A DNA stretch of 64,000 nt from Bradyrhizobium sp. CB1717 (GCF_029714325.1 NZ_CP121666.1:1860001-1924000); one strand, 5' to 3'. Counted from the first letter of the stretch, positions 16,503-25,270 are shown. The notes: generated by a model from the letters alone, not told the origin. Translations and numbers: made by a program.

Positions 16503-17326
16503 TGCAGCTAGAGCCGGACAGAGCGCCCCGAGCCGCCCAAGCTTGCCGGAAAGGCAGGAAACTGGCCCGTTATTCGCGAGTGCGGGAGCTCTGCGCCGAG
16601 CTGGGCTTGAAAATCATCCCAACAAATCAGCGCCTTCAGCCAGGGCAAACGAAAGCCGAGTCGGTCCTCCATGCGCTCTACAAAGATCATGGCGAAGGGC
16701 ACTTTGTCCTGCTCCTACGGACGCTCCTAGAGACCGAGGGCAACTCATCCCATGTGAATGACTTCGTCCTGCGAGGGCTGAGCGACGTGATGCTGGCCCA
16801 TCCAGAATGGCCTCAGAAAGGCTTGGCGTGGCTCGATGCCCTCGATTCAATCGACCTAGGGGAAATCCGCGCTCAAGCCCGAGCGAACCGCCAGGCCGTC
16901 CCACAGCGCCATGGCGTGGCGGCTGGCCTCTTCCGGGAGCTGGCCATCATCTTCGCCGCGCCACCAAAGCAGGAGCGGCCGAGGGCCGAGAAGAAGTTGC
17001 CGCGCTCGGTCACTCGTGTTGCTGAGAACCAAGCCAAAATCGAGCTCGGGCGCAAGCTCTTAGCCCTAAGGGAGCAGACACCGAATAACCGGAAGTTCGG
17101 CGAGCTGGCGCGCGCAAAGTGCGACCTTGACGCCTCCAGAATCTCCGATTTGATGCGCGTTGCCCGGTACTATGGCGAGCGAGACGAAATCACCTGTCGG
17201 CTGTCATGGCGCGCCTTGGTTGCTCTTTCGTCTTCGGCGCTGCCGGAGACCGCCCGCAACGATTTAGAGCGACGAGTAGCTTCCGGTGAGCGCGTCCCCA
17301 CGTCTCAGATATTGATCGCTGGCTGA
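16502..17326 (+). CDS. Hypothetical island protein with a ParB/DUF3102-like C-terminal part
   Basis: This 274-residue protein has a ribosome site AGGAG and a TGATG junction with the upstream gene. Residues 50-130 (GHFVLLLRTLLETEGNSSHV, LAHPEWPQKGLAWLDALD) form a helical unit I have seen in rhizobial island proteins. The C-terminal 100 residues (IELGRKLLALREQTPNNRKF, DASRISDLMRVARYYGE) resemble the helical DNA-binding layout of DUF3102/KorB-like proteins. A DNA-binding or replication accessory role is possible; I could not assign it firmly. Confidence 0.6.
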   Translation: MQLEPDRAPRAAQACRKGRKLARYSRVRELCAELGLKIIPTNQRLQPGQTKAESVLHALYKDHGEGHFVLLLRTLLETEGNSSHVNDFVLRGLSDVMLAHPEWPQKGLAWLDALDSIDLGEIRAQARANRQAVPQRHGVAAGLFRELAIIFAAPPKQERPRAEKKLPRSVTRVAENQAKIELGRKLLALREQTPNNRKFGELARAKCDLDASRISDLMRVARYYGERDEITCRLSWRALVALSSSALPETARNDLERRVASGERVPTSQILIAG

Positions 17327-17606
17327 GGCGACCGACCAGCTCGGATATCCCTCCCGATGTCGGCCTTTTTCGATCTGCTAAGATCCGCTCCGCCCGTGAT
17401 AGCGGCGCGTAGCGTGCCTCACCCTAGAGGTCCGCGTTGGGCCAACCGGCGACATCAGTTGCTTCCGGCAAACTTCCTTTAGAGTTCCGAAGTCGCTCGC
17501 GATTTCGGGGTACTCCGCAATCGTCAGCGGCAAACGGTTCAGGGGATAGTCTTGCGACTTTTCTTGGTTGTAGAATATCCGTCTACAATCTCTCGGGGAG
17601 ATCAAC

Positions 17607-17933
17607 ATGCAACTCAGGCTGCTCTTTAGCGCGATAGTTTTGGCCTTTGCTGCGAATTCGGCTTCGGCGCAAGGGACAGCGCCGTCAATTGAAGGAGACT
17701 GGAAATGTACAAGGGGTTGCGGCGGGTGCGGTCAGGTAGTTAGGGACCCGCGCGTAATACAAGACGGTTCAACACTGCATTTTATCAATGAATGCGACCA
17801 TCAGGCCGTGGGAGAATTTAGGTCCGGTCGCACGTTTTGGGTGCAGAAGTGGGGCAATCCAGGAACGGAGGCCGTGTTATCGGGGGATGGCAAGAGTCTA
17901 GATTTCAAACTCGGCACGACCTGGAGCAGATAG
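17607..17933 (+). CDS. Small secreted protein, 108 residues
   Basis: A typical Sec signal peptide (LLFSAIVLAFAANSASAQ) is followed by a beta-rich mature part with four close Cys (KCTRGCGGCGQ and NECDH). GGAG lies ahead of the ATG. The IEGDWKC start and repeated strands recall small periplasmic lipocalin- or OB-like proteins with a disulfide. It is followed by another secreted protein, so the pair may act together. No firm family. Confidence 0.6.
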   Translation: MQLRLLFSAIVLAFAANSASAQGTAPSIEGDWKCTRGCGGCGQVVRDPRVIQDGSTLHFINECDHQAVGEFRSGRTFWVQKWGNPGTEAVLSGDGKSLDFKLGTTWSR

Positions 17934-18077
17934 TCCGCAAATGCACCGGAAGGCGTGACGCTCGCCGAGATAGAGAGTGAAACAAAAACTATAGTCATGG
18001 CATTCGGCCGTTCCGACGTGGACGGTTCCTGAGCTTGCCATGAGGAGAGTGCGCAACTTCCTAAATGGAGATGTCCC

Positions 18078-18689
18078 ATGCTTCGTCTAGCGACGTTGAT
18101 TGCTACCTTTCTCTGGATCAGTGTTTCCGCTTCAGCTCAGCCGATCGATCGCCCAGAAACCTTCCAAGCATGGGAAGGTGGCGGTTTCCTTTTGAAAACT
18201 TGGAAGGAGTTGGGCTCGCAAGAAGCACAAGCGCTTATAACAGCCGGCTGCGCAGCGTATGGAGTTGACTGCTCGAGCCAAGCCGCGGCCATCCGCGCAG
18301 CGGCGCAGCAGTCGCGGCAATACTATCGCTCAGGAAACGTAGCAACGACTGCTCGCATTGATAGACATCCTGGCGAGGAGTATTACGCCAAATTTGACTC
18401 CCCGAACGGTTACACAATCTGCAAGGCTGCGATCGACATAAAGAATGGTTCGATCACAGGCCCGTCTACTTTCAACGGATCAATTCAAAGGACTGGTGAA
18501 GACGGTCTGGGCCTCTATGCTGTCGTTCCTAAGAATAGGCCAACAGGGCAATGGGTCCGTTTCAACCTTGTGGTCCGCTATGTTCCAGCCGGCACTCTTC
18601 AGCAATATGACTGTTGGCCGAATAACACCCTCGTCGTCCAATGCACGGGTCAGAATTGCAATACTTATGACGGCGCACGTATACCCTGA
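18078..18689 (+). CDS. Secreted protein of unknown function, 203 residues
   Basis: A signal peptide (LATLIATFLWISVSASAQ) precedes a mature part of about 180 residues with several Cys (GCAAYGVDC, YDCWPNN, VQCTGQNCNT), suggesting disulfides in the periplasm. The middle part (PGEEYYAKFDSPNGYTICKA) is beta-rich. The gene sits in a lower-GC segment after another secreted protein. No family recognised. Confidence 0.55.
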   Translation: MLRLATLIATFLWISVSASAQPIDRPETFQAWEGGGFLLKTWKELGSQEAQALITAGCAAYGVDCSSQAAAIRAAAQQSRQYYRSGNVATTARIDRHPGEEYYAKFDSPNGYTICKAAIDIKNGSITGPSTFNGSIQRTGEDGLGLYAVVPKNRPTGQWVRFNLVVRYVPAGTLQQYDCWPNNTLVVQCTGQNCNTYDGARIP

Positions 18690-18843
18690 ACATAATCCGA
18701 CCTTGGCGGGATCAAACACGTAGGCGCGGCTAGCCGACCTGGGACGATGCACAGCCTGCCGGCTTCGCCATAGTCCGCTTACGATGAACCGGCAGCGAGG
18801 GCCAACGAGGTACGGGACCGCTAGCTAAAGCTGCATACAGAGA

Positions 18844-20169
18844 ATGAGTGGGGGAGAGATCCTCGTCGAGCAGCGAGCCGAACCAATGATCTGGTCAAAA
18901 TCCGCGCTACGATCCTTTCTCTTCCTCAAGTCTAATATTGTTCGTCTATTGACGTCGACACTCGCTTTCACTCATCGCTCGCTTCGGCGACTATTGAGAT
19001 CTAGACGTAGGCGTATCACCGCCCTTTTTGCGCTTCTTTGTATAATTTTTGCTTTTCACAGAACCCCCAATAGGTCCTTTCACGAGATTGGACCAAAGTG
19101 TGGCCCGGACGATATTTGCGGCTCAGTCGAGCAAGAAGTCGGCGGGCCACCTCTTGCATTCGTCGAATTTGATGACCAAGGCGCCTATTTTGATCAGCGG
19201 CAATCTTTTAAAGCCCTTCGACTCATTCGTGACACGATTAACGCCTCCCCGCTTGAAGTTGAAGTCTTTGTGTTCGTCCATGGATGGCAGCACAACGCCC
19301 ATCCAAAAGATGCTCATGTGAATCAGTTCAGGGATTTTCTGAGATTGGAAGCAGAGAAAAGCAATGGTCGAAGAGTTGTCGGCGTATTCATAGGCTGGCC
19401 AGGGGAAACGCTTCGCTTCCCGCTAAACGTTCTTACGTTTTGGTCGCGAAAAGCTGCCGCCCACAGAATTGCATCAGGGGCCGTGCAGGAATTCTTTGCA
19501 ACTTTGCGGCAGGTTAAGGCGGACCAACAAATGGCGCTTGATACGCAACTGTCGGAGGGACCGGTTCCAAAGATGTACGTAATCGGCCATAGCTTCGGAG
19601 GTTTGATCGTCTTTCAAGCGAACTCTCAGTCTTTTGCGCTCCGCTATGGAGCTGATGTGATTCACAATAGGCTCGCCCCTTCGGTTGCGGGGTTCGGGGA
19701 CCTGGTGGTTTTAATAAACCCAGCTATTGAGGCAACGCGATTTGCATCTTTGCATTCCCTCTGGTCCGAGTATCCAAACGATCCTTTTTATTCCCCTGTC
19801 ATGGTGGCAGTGGGATCAGAAGCGGACTGGGCAACTAGAATTTTATTCCCGCTCGGCGTCCTGGGTGGCACAGTAACAACCAATCAGGTCCGACCTGATC
19901 AGTGGCGAAACGCCCTAACAACGATAGGAAATTCCGAATCGTTTTTGACCCACAATGCTTCGATAGCCGAAAGCGGGGAGATCACCGTCTGTGAACGAGC
20001 GCATCATTTTTCGCAGCGGAAGGCCCCGTTTTGGTTTCTCTCCGCGAGTTCTGGACTCATCAATGGGCACGGCGACTTAAACGGAGAGAAGCTGCTAAAC
20101 CTATTTACAACTCTCCAGCGTCGCATTGGAGAAAAGAGACGGGGAGGACTTGAGTCCTGCCAGAAATGA
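18844..20169 (+). CDS. Membrane-anchored alpha/beta hydrolase
   Basis: This 441-residue protein has a basic N-terminus and a membrane anchor near 58-71 (ITALFALLCIIFAFH). The hydrolase core has the oxyanion-type strand VFVFVHGWQHNA and the nucleophile elbow GHSFGG with Ser near residue 249, as in DUF900-like lipase/esterase families. A His-rich segment near 385 (CERAHHFSQRK) and a late His (INGHGDLNG) are candidates for the catalytic His. Codon use and lower GC differ from the core genes, a sign of horizontal acquisition. The substrate is unknown; a lipid or ester is likely. Confidence 0.65.
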   Translation: MSGGEILVEQRAEPMIWSKSALRSFLFLKSNIVRLLTSTLAFTHRSLRRLLRSRRRRITALFALLCIIFAFHRTPNRSFHEIGPKCGPDDICGSVEQEVGGPPLAFVEFDDQGAYFDQRQSFKALRLIRDTINASPLEVEVFVFVHGWQHNAHPKDAHVNQFRDFLRLEAEKSNGRRVVGVFIGWPGETLRFPLNVLTFWSRKAAAHRIASGAVQEFFATLRQVKADQQMALDTQLSEGPVPKMYVIGHSFGGLIVFQANSQSFALRYGADVIHNRLAPSVAGFGDLVVLINPAIEATRFASLHSLWSEYPNDPFYSPVMVAVGSEADWATRILFPLGVLGGTVTTNQVRPDQWRNALTTIGNSESFLTHNASIAESGEITVCERAHHFSQRKAPFWFLSASSGLINGHGDLNGEKLLNLFTTLQRRIGEKRRGGLESCQK

Positions 20170-20242
20170 CGCCCTCCTACGGGTCGCAAGCCACCGATCA
20201 CAGTTAAGCCGCGAGACTTCCGGTGTTCGTTTGTGAGCGGAC

Positions 20243-20833
20243 TTAGAACTCGCGGCTCATGGCCGGATGCGTCCGGTTCTTCACCTTGACCCATTCGCGC
20301 GTACGGCCGGCGATGTAGGGGCGATCGCGGCGCTTGGAGATGATGCCCTCGAGGCGGAGGTCGCAGGCCGCGCGAAACAGATCGGGCCCGATCGCGCCGC
20401 TCTCGAACGGCGCCACGAACATGCCGTCGGGCCGGCCGCGGAGCAGCCGGGCGAGGTTGGTCTTGCGCATCTCCAGCGGCAGGGGCCTGAGATCCTCGCC
20501 GCCGAGCGCAAGGAGATCGAACGCGTAAAGCTGCACCTCCTCGTCGTGCCGTCGCGAGTGCAGCGCGTCAAAGTCGGAGACGCCGTCGACGCCGAGCACC
20601 ACAGCCTCGCCGTCGATGACGAACTGCTGCTCGCGGTTGCGCAGCGCCGACTGCACGATCCAGGGATAGCGGTCGGTCCAGTTGTGGCCGTTCCTGGTGA
20701 TGAGGCGCACGCTGCGGCCGCTGCGTTCGACGCGCAGGCGGTACCCGTCATACTTGATCTCGTGGAACCAGTCGGGGCCATCGGGGACGGCCTTGGCCGC
20801 GGTCGGTAGGCAAAACTCGAATGTGCTGGGCAT
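20243..20833 (-). CDS. ATP-dependent DNA ligase, adenylation domain only
   Basis: This 196-residue protein carries the ligase motifs in order: motif I EIKYDGYRL with the Lys that receives AMP, a DGEAVVL motif, YAFDLL, EGIISKRRD and EWVKVKN. These are the nucleotidyltransferase motifs of LigC/LigD-type ligases. The usual C-terminal OB-fold and the polymerase and nuclease parts of LigD are absent, so this is a minimal adenylation domain, a form common in rhizobia. It may aid non-homologous end joining or be a partner of a separate protein; whether it seals nicks alone is unclear. Confidence 0.8.
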   Translation of the reverse strand: MPSTFEFCLPTAAKAVPDGPDWFHEIKYDGYRLRVERSGRSVRLITRNGHNWTDRYPWIVQSALRNREQQFVIDGEAVVLGVDGVSDFDALHSRRHDEEVQLYAFDLLALGGEDLRPLPLEMRKTNLARLLRGRPDGMFVAPFESGAIGPDLFRAACDLRLEGIISKRRDRPYIAGRTREWVKVKNRTHPAMSREF

Positions 20834-20988
20834 GAGAACGAGATAGTCACGCGGCCGCGAATATGCGAATCTTGCGTTCGATTTGAGCGTCGGGATTTCG
20901 TCAGTGAGGGACCGATGACAATTGCATTGCCATACCTTGGAATTGCGGTCTGCTGCTCGCTCTCGGTCTGGTTGGTGTGTCTGGTGCT

Positions 20989-21319
20989 TTAGGACCGGAG
21001 TGGAAGCGCTAGCTGCACGCCGATCGAGCGGCCAAGCTGGCTCTCGATGAAATCCTTCAGAGCGTCCGAGATCTCGTGACCTTCAGCAGCCATCCTGCGC
21101 TCGAGCTCGCGCGCGATGTCCTCGGATGCGTCGCGCGACCAGCCCTCGACCGGGTTGAACGCGACGACGCGAAGCACCCGGTCATATTGCCCGGTGAGCA
21201 GGTCGTCGATCAGCGTGGAATGGTCGATGCCTTCGTCGGTCTCGCGAAAGGCCGCACCGTCGCGGAACTCCTCGAGGATGAGTCCGCCGATATTGCGGAG
21301 TACGAACGGCCCCGGGCAT
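20989..21319 (-). pseudogene. Hypothetical rhizobial protein with an apparent 5' frameshift
   Basis: The reading frame ending at 20989 contains a coherent protein (FVLRNIGGLILEEF, DHSTLIDDLLTGQYDRVLRV, SRDASEDIARELERR). It lacks a start near the expected N-terminus. An ATG at 21317-21319 (ATG CCC GGG) lies one base out of frame. If one base of the G/C run at 21309-21316 were removed, the protein would begin M-P-G-P-F-V-L-R-N. It is either a frameshifted gene or a homopolymer sequencing error. A second, more decayed copy lies at 25405-25533. Function unknown. Confidence 0.55.
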
Positions 21320-21423
21320 CTCTGGGGGCTGGATCCGAGACGCACCGAGACCGCCCGACGCACCAGACTAAATGCGGCGCGCCGTTGGCATCCTCCTGCT
21401 CGGGATTCACTTCCGCAGTCCAA

Positions 21424-21729
21424 AAAGATACCGTGTCCTAAATTTAATGAGCGACTTCCTAGTTAGGACCGCACCGGATTACGAGGTTCGCTGAGGAAGA
21501 TTCCGCGGTGAAGAAAGCGATAGAAGGTCGGCAGCAGCCGCAAGAAGGCTGAGCGGCGGCTCGGCCGATGAGACGCCATCGCTGTTAGGAACGAGCGCCC
21601 CGAAGGCCAGTTCAATGATCAGTCTTGTGTGCCCTCCTTCGCGAGACTGTTGCCGACTAAGTCCCAGCTCGCCACAGCCGGGCGGGCTGGGCGCTCCATC
21701 TTGCCACTGCCGTTCAATCTGGGAATGCC
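21424..21729. other. Gap with no convincing gene
   Basis: About 300 bases with overlapping open frames on the minus strand, whose translations are Ser/Arg/Pro-rich and lack ribosome sites. I see no clear promoter, terminator or RNA gene. Confidence 0.35.
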
Positions 21730-21990
21730 ATGTCGTGTAAAGCAGTCGTCTCGGTTTACGTCCGCTTGAGGAACCAGCAGGCCCTGGAAGATATGAGAGA
21801 TCTTCGGCGCGAATTGCTCCAATCCATGTCCGGCCCTGCAACCAAGTACGTTCACGATGATCTCCGATTGATCGAAGAGGGGCTTGAACAGCTCCGCCGA
21901 ACTCGGCAAGCGGACAGCGGGGCCGACCGTTTGGAAGCACACTGCAAATCGGAGCGCCTCGTAATAAGGACACGCGTGCTGCCAGATTAG
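21730..21990 (+). CDS. Possible small helical protein, 86 residues
   Basis: The frame reads MSCKAVVSVYVRLRNQQALE followed by two amphipathic helices (DMRDLRRELLQSMSG, DDLRLIEEGLEQLRRTRQ). This is more protein-like than the antisense frame, which is Cys/Arg-rich. The ribosome site is weak. No family is known and it may be a remnant. Confidence 0.4.
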   Translation: MSCKAVVSVYVRLRNQQALEDMRDLRRELLQSMSGPATKYVHDDLRLIEEGLEQLRRTRQADSGADRLEAHCKSERLVIRTRVLPD

Positions 21991-22078
21991 GACAATCCTA
22001 ATTGAGTGCTCCTTTGGAGCATTAGCATCCTGAAGCATGCAGCAGTAATATCTGTCGGCTTCGGGTCGCACTCCAACC

Positions 22079-22125
22079 GGCCCGGAGCGCAGGCGGCCTC
22101 GCCATGTGTAACAGCATTGGCGGGG
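22079..22125 (+). repeat. Inverted repeat, copy 1 (47 bp)
   Basis: This 47-bp block is repeated in inverted orientation at 23024-23070 with about 2 mismatches. Weaker similarity continues on both sides, over roughly 110 bp in all. Its core contains GCGCAGGCGGCCTCGCCATG followed by TGTAACAGC. It lies in a stretch without clear genes. Confidence 0.75.
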
Positions 22126-22214
22126 TCGCTGCTCGCCTGAGTAAGCACTTGGGACCCTCTTACGCCGGTGACAGAGGGCTTCGATGAATGAAGAGGCCGC
22201 CAACTGAGGCGGCC

Positions 22215-22403
22215 TTACTTCTGTTCTGGACATTCCTTCTTCGCAAGATAATCGTCGATGAACCGCTTGGCTCGCCTAATTGCGCTCTGGCGATCGAAGT
22301 GCGTGCCTCCAACCTTCTCCATATGGCCAAGGTAAACAATCCATTTCCACCCCTTGGGAGAAAGCGATTGGACGACCGAAAATTCTATTCCGCGATGATC
22401 CAT
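22215..22403 (-). CDS. Small island protein, 62 residues
   Basis: The ATG follows GGGAGG. The sequence (MDHRGIEFSVVQSLSPKGWK, then WIVYLGHMEK and a C-terminal helix AIRRAKRFIDDYLAKKECP) has a strand-turn-strand-helix layout of small rhizobial proteins. No catalytic motif is seen. It reads in the same direction as the next small gene at 22463-22663, 59 bases away. Confidence 0.6.
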   Translation of the reverse strand: MDHRGIEFSVVQSLSPKGWKWIVYLGHMEKVGGTHFDRQSAIRRAKRFIDDYLAKKECPEQK

Positions 22404-22462
22404 CTGCGCCTCCCATTACACTATAAGCGGAAGCGCAATGGGAAACGCGATGAGCATGGGCT

Positions 22463-22663
22463 TTACTTCGGCGGCTGTAGGCCGGGCGAGCGCAGCCACT
22501 CGCTCATGTGCGAGCCGGTTTCCGCCTGTCGCGCCTTTCGCAGCAGCTCCTCGCGAGCCGCCCCAGGTGGAAGCGATTTGGCTTCATCACGTAGGCGAAT
22601 TGCTTCTTCGGCTAGACGGACCTCAAGTGTGCTTGTTTGCTTGAACCGACGCCGCTCACTCAT
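22463..22663 (-). CDS. Small helical island protein, 66 residues
   Basis: The ATG at 22663 follows GGAGG (a longer frame upstream has no site). It is fully helical: TSTLEVRLAEEAIRLRDEAK, then GAAREELLRKARQAETGSHM and a C-terminal WLRSPGLQPPK. This pattern is common for short bradyrhizobial proteins of unknown role. It is probably co-transcribed with 22215-22403. Confidence 0.65.
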   Translation of the reverse strand: MSERRRFKQTSTLEVRLAEEAIRLRDEAKSLPPGAAREELLRKARQAETGSHMSEWLRSPGLQPPK

Positions 22664-23228
22664 CGCAACCTCCAATACGGGTCCTAATCCGTGGGGCTTA
22701 CTGGAACTTAATCTAAATACGCCGATGCGCGGTTGTCGGTTCCATAGTGGACACAATTCAAATTAGCCACTGCGAAAATCAAAACTAGACCACCGCGCTC
22801 GGAAACAGGCCAGCGCCCGCCGCTCGCTGTCGAACGATGGGCCGTCCCGGGTGGATGGCGAGACCTGGTATCGCCACAGACCAAAACCTAATCCTGTCCG
22901 CTGGAGAGTCGTTCCTGGCCAGATAGTCTCTCCAAGGTGGAGTGGATGGCGCCGCGCCAGAAAAGGGCCGCCACACAGTTTGGCGGCTCTCGTCCGTGCG
23001 GGCGCCACTCAGACGCGCAGCGGCCCCGCCAACGCTGTTACACATGGCGAGGCCGCCTGCGCTCCGGGGCACCGAGGCTGGGGATTAGCCCGGAGGCCGC
23101 CCGATTTTACGACCACCAATAAAGAATAACGATTGTCCGAAAGTGGCACCCACTCCGGACGTGTCTAATCCTGGCCCGCGCGGGCGTGTCCTTAAGAAAC
23201 CAAGCCCGAACCGGTGCATTAGGCCGTC
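22664..23228. other. Gene-poor stretch containing the second inverted repeat
   Basis: About 560 bases with short overlapping frames on both strands and no good ribosome sites. The main content is the inverted repeat copy at 23024-23070. Nothing else recognisable. Confidence 0.4.
23024..23070 (-). repeat. Inverted repeat, copy 2 (47 bp)
   Basis: This is the reverse complement of the block at 22079-22125, with about 2 differences in 47 positions. The two copies bracket about 900 bases that contain two small genes. Similarity extends outward at lower identity. There is no transposase between or next to them. Confidence 0.75.
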
Positions 23229-23441
23229 ATGCAACGGGTTCATTTAGTTCAGGTGATCACTGACAACGGCGAGTGCCAGATTTGGCTCGCCGCGACCGAA
23301 CGCGACAAGGCGGTTGATTACGTGCTCGATGCCATCCCCGAGGGATGGACAGCCAGCCTCATTCAACGAGAGCTAGACGCGAGCGCCGCCGCCGCACTGA
23401 ACATGCAGCCAGGTGAAGTCCGGCGACATATGGTGTCTTAG
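23229..23441 (+). CDS. Small island protein, 70 residues
   Basis: It reads MQRVHLVQVITDNGECQIWL, then AATERDKAVDYVLDAIPEGW, with alternating strands and helices that look like a small alpha/beta fold. The ribosome site is not strong. No named family. Sits alone among other small ORFs. Confidence 0.5.
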   Translation: MQRVHLVQVITDNGECQIWLAATERDKAVDYVLDAIPEGWTASLIQRELDASAAAALNMQPGEVRRHMVS

Positions 23442-23613
23442 TCTTCGCTCGCGGCGTCCGATCGCGAAAAAGGCATCGCCTTTGTTCAAAAGTGTACACA
23501 CTAGGTTTTCCCAGGGGTCTAGCTTCGCTGTGCTTGGCGCATTCTGTCAGGCAACCTTCCAGCGGCGAAAGGCTGTGCGGGGTAGTGTCTCTCTTCTGCG
23601 TGGCGCCGGTTCG

Positions 23614-23829
23614 ATGTTCAACGATGCGCTCTTCGATGAATTGAGGCGACTGGAACATGAAGTCGTCGAAGCGGAACGACGGATGGCCAGGCAAGAGGCG
23701 CTTATATTTGATCTGAAACGAGAGGGGCAGGATGTCGGTGAGGCCAAGGCCGAACTCGAAATAATGCGCGGGGTCCAGCGCCAGCGTCAGCAAGACCGAC
23801 AACGGCTTCTCGCGTTGATGCAACGCTAA
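23614..23829 (+). CDS. Small coiled-coil protein, 71 residues
   Basis: From the ATG at 23614 (MFNDALFDELRRLEHEVVEA) the whole protein is heptad-like: EAERRMARQEALIFDLKREG, then EAKAELEIMRGVQRQRQQDR. It predicts a dimeric coiled coil. A hairpin with a 9-bp stem follows at 23854-23878. Function unknown. Confidence 0.5.
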   Translation: MFNDALFDELRRLEHEVVEAERRMARQEALIFDLKREGQDVGEAKAELEIMRGVQRQRQQDRQRLLALMQR

Positions 23830-23853
23830 GAGTAGTAGGCTTTCACAAACAAA

Positions 23854-23878
23854 GGACCGCTGCTTTGAACAGCGGTCC
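23854..23878. terminator. Hairpin with 9-bp stem, possible terminator
   Basis: GGACCGCTG (23854-23862) and CAGCGGTCC (23870-23878) pair perfectly around a 7-base loop, 25 bases after the stop at 23829. On the minus strand it is followed by TTTGTTTG, on the plus strand by no T-run, so it is stronger leftward. Confidence 0.5.
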
Positions 23879-23996
23879 CTGCCGGGTCTCAATAATTCCG
23901 AAATGAAATCGCTTCGCCAGCCCCGGCATTGCCGAGTTTTCCCGAAAAATTCGGTCCCGGCAATAACCAATGTGGATTGGTGTCTAAATCGGCGCG

Positions 23997-24042
23997 AGAA
24001 AAAGGCCCCCGGCTCGCAGGGGGGCTTGGGAAGCCGGGGGCC
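23997..24042 (-). terminator. Strong intrinsic terminator, leftward
   Basis: GGCCCCCGGC (24004-24013) pairs with GCCGGGGGCC (24033-24042) over 10 bp, and the minus strand then runs into TTTTT (23999-24003). It would end a leftward transcript from the gene at 24361-24582. The 18-base loop is long. Confidence 0.6.
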
Positions 24043-24360
24043 GTTCGAGTTGCCCTACCGAAGGGCATCGGGAAAACTTGGCAATCGGTCAATCGTTCCC
24101 GTCCTAGCAGACCCGTTCGTTGGAAGCCGCTGCCCGTGCGAGTTTCTGCCTGGAACAGTGCGGAAGCGAACAGAACTACGCGGTGCGCCTTGATATGAGT
24201 CCACATCGCTTGGTCCGAGCTCGGGGCCTGGCGCTACTTAGCGGCCCCGGCCTGATATCCTCTCCTCCAAGCTCAGGACCGGGGCCGTCTCCATTCGTTT
24301 TGCAAGTCAATCGCTGCGCTGTACGAGGTCCTTTTGACCTTTTGTCCCTCGCGCTCCATA

Positions 24361-24582
24361 TCAGGGCTTCTTCTGAGCGTGCTCGGCCTCGACAGCGCGG
24401 AGGAGGGCGGCGAGGCTGGAATACTCCACGCCATTGCGGGCGTAGCGGTTGGCATGCTCGACATATCTGGCCGATCCGTCGGGCTTGCCGTACCAGCTGA
24501 ACTGCAGCATGGCGCTGTTGTGCCGGCGCAGAACGTGGCCGGCGCCATTACCGAAAGACTTGCTCATGGCATGGCGCTTCAT
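24361..24582 (-). CDS. Small island protein, 73 residues
   Basis: GGAGG lies 7 bases before the ATG. Sequence MKRHAMSKSFGNGAGHVLRR, then FSWYGKPDGSARYVEHANRY and a C-terminal helix (AALLRAVEAEHAQK). Conserved-looking aromatic and Gly residues suggest a folded small domain, but no family is known. In another frame just upstream a short run (PGMDESELAKLEALP) ends with TGA overlapping this ATG, hinting at a lost coupled gene. A terminator lies downstream at 23997-24042. Confidence 0.6.
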   Translation of the reverse strand: MKRHAMSKSFGNGAGHVLRRHNSAMLQFSWYGKPDGSARYVEHANRYARNGVEYSSLAALLRAVEAEHAQKKP

Positions 24583-24816
24583 GGCAGCGCCTCCAGCTTC
24601 GCGAGCTCCGACTCGTCCATTCCCGGATAAGCATTCGGAACGGAGACGTTCCCATTAAGGCGAGGAGATTTTCGCCGGGGCGAGCAGCTTCACGCTTCTT
24701 GGCTTCCAGGCTGGTTGGAATAGGCTGACAGTGCACTGGTCGGGAGCGTTCGATGGGAACAGAGCTCCCTTTCCAGCATGACCAGCTGCCTCGGCGTCGG
24801 GAGCGCAGGCAGTGTC

Positions 24817-25008
24817 TCAGTTTGAATATTTCCGGAGTCGGAAGATCGCGATTGTCTCATCGCCAACTTTGACGGTCTTCAGCAGCGATCCCACGAACTG
24901 CTTGTTTCCGCGGACGCGGACAAGCCGCCAACCCTGACCGGTCTTTATTCGCTTCCCGCGCGTTCCCCGCTCGTCATAGACCGAGACGTGCGTTTTCTTT
25001 ACCGCCAT
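24817..25008 (-). CDS. Small basic protein, 63 residues
   Basis: The ATG follows GGAGGGG. The sequence MAVKKTHVSVYDERGTRGKR, then GWRLVRVRGNKQFVG and TIAIFRLRKYSN is basic and beta-rich, like a small SH3- or OB-type barrel, suggesting nucleic-acid contact. It stands divergent from the zinc-ribbon-like gene at 25055. No family assigned. Confidence 0.6.
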   Translation of the reverse strand: MAVKKTHVSVYDERGTRGKRIKTGQGWRLVRVRGNKQFVGSLLKTVKVGDETIAIFRLRKYSN

Positions 25009-25054
25009 TTGCCCCTCCCTTGCGAAGCTTACCGCTAAGCATTAGCCTATCGGG

Positions 25055-25270
25055 ATGGCCCTGGTTGCTCAACGCATAAACGACCACGTAACCATTCACG
25101 GTGCACCGATTTGCGACGGCTGTATTGTAGATGCGCTCGGTCTGACGGCCCATGCGCATTCCGCTCAGATCACGGCCGCGCTAGGGACGACGAGCGATTT
25201 CACGCGGGGAGCTGGCATCTGCTCCGTCTGCAAGAACGAACGGACCGTCATCGATGCCAAGAGGTCCTAA
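25055..25270 (+). CDS. Small zinc-ribbon-like protein, 71 residues
   Basis: Two CxxC pairs, ICDGC near residue 20 and ICSVC near residue 57, with about 34 residues between, are the ligand layout of a zinc ribbon. The middle part (LGLTAHAHSAQITAALGTTS) looks like an HTH-type helix pair. Similar four-Cys small proteins are frequent in Bradyrhizobium. A DNA-binding role is likely but untested. Confidence 0.65.
   Translation: MALVAQRINDHVTIHGAPICDGCIVDALGLTAHAHSAQITAALGTTSDFTRGAGICSVCKNERTVIDAKRS

Noticed and set aside
18844..20169. Calling the membrane-anchored hydrolase an anti-phage defence effector
   Set aside because: Only the hydrolase fold and island location are seen; no sensor or partner domain supports a defence role.
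21619..22233. 204-codon minus-strand frame
   Set aside because: No ribosome site, Cys/Arg/Ser-rich, and it crosses the inverted repeat; the plus-strand frame at 21730 is more protein-like.
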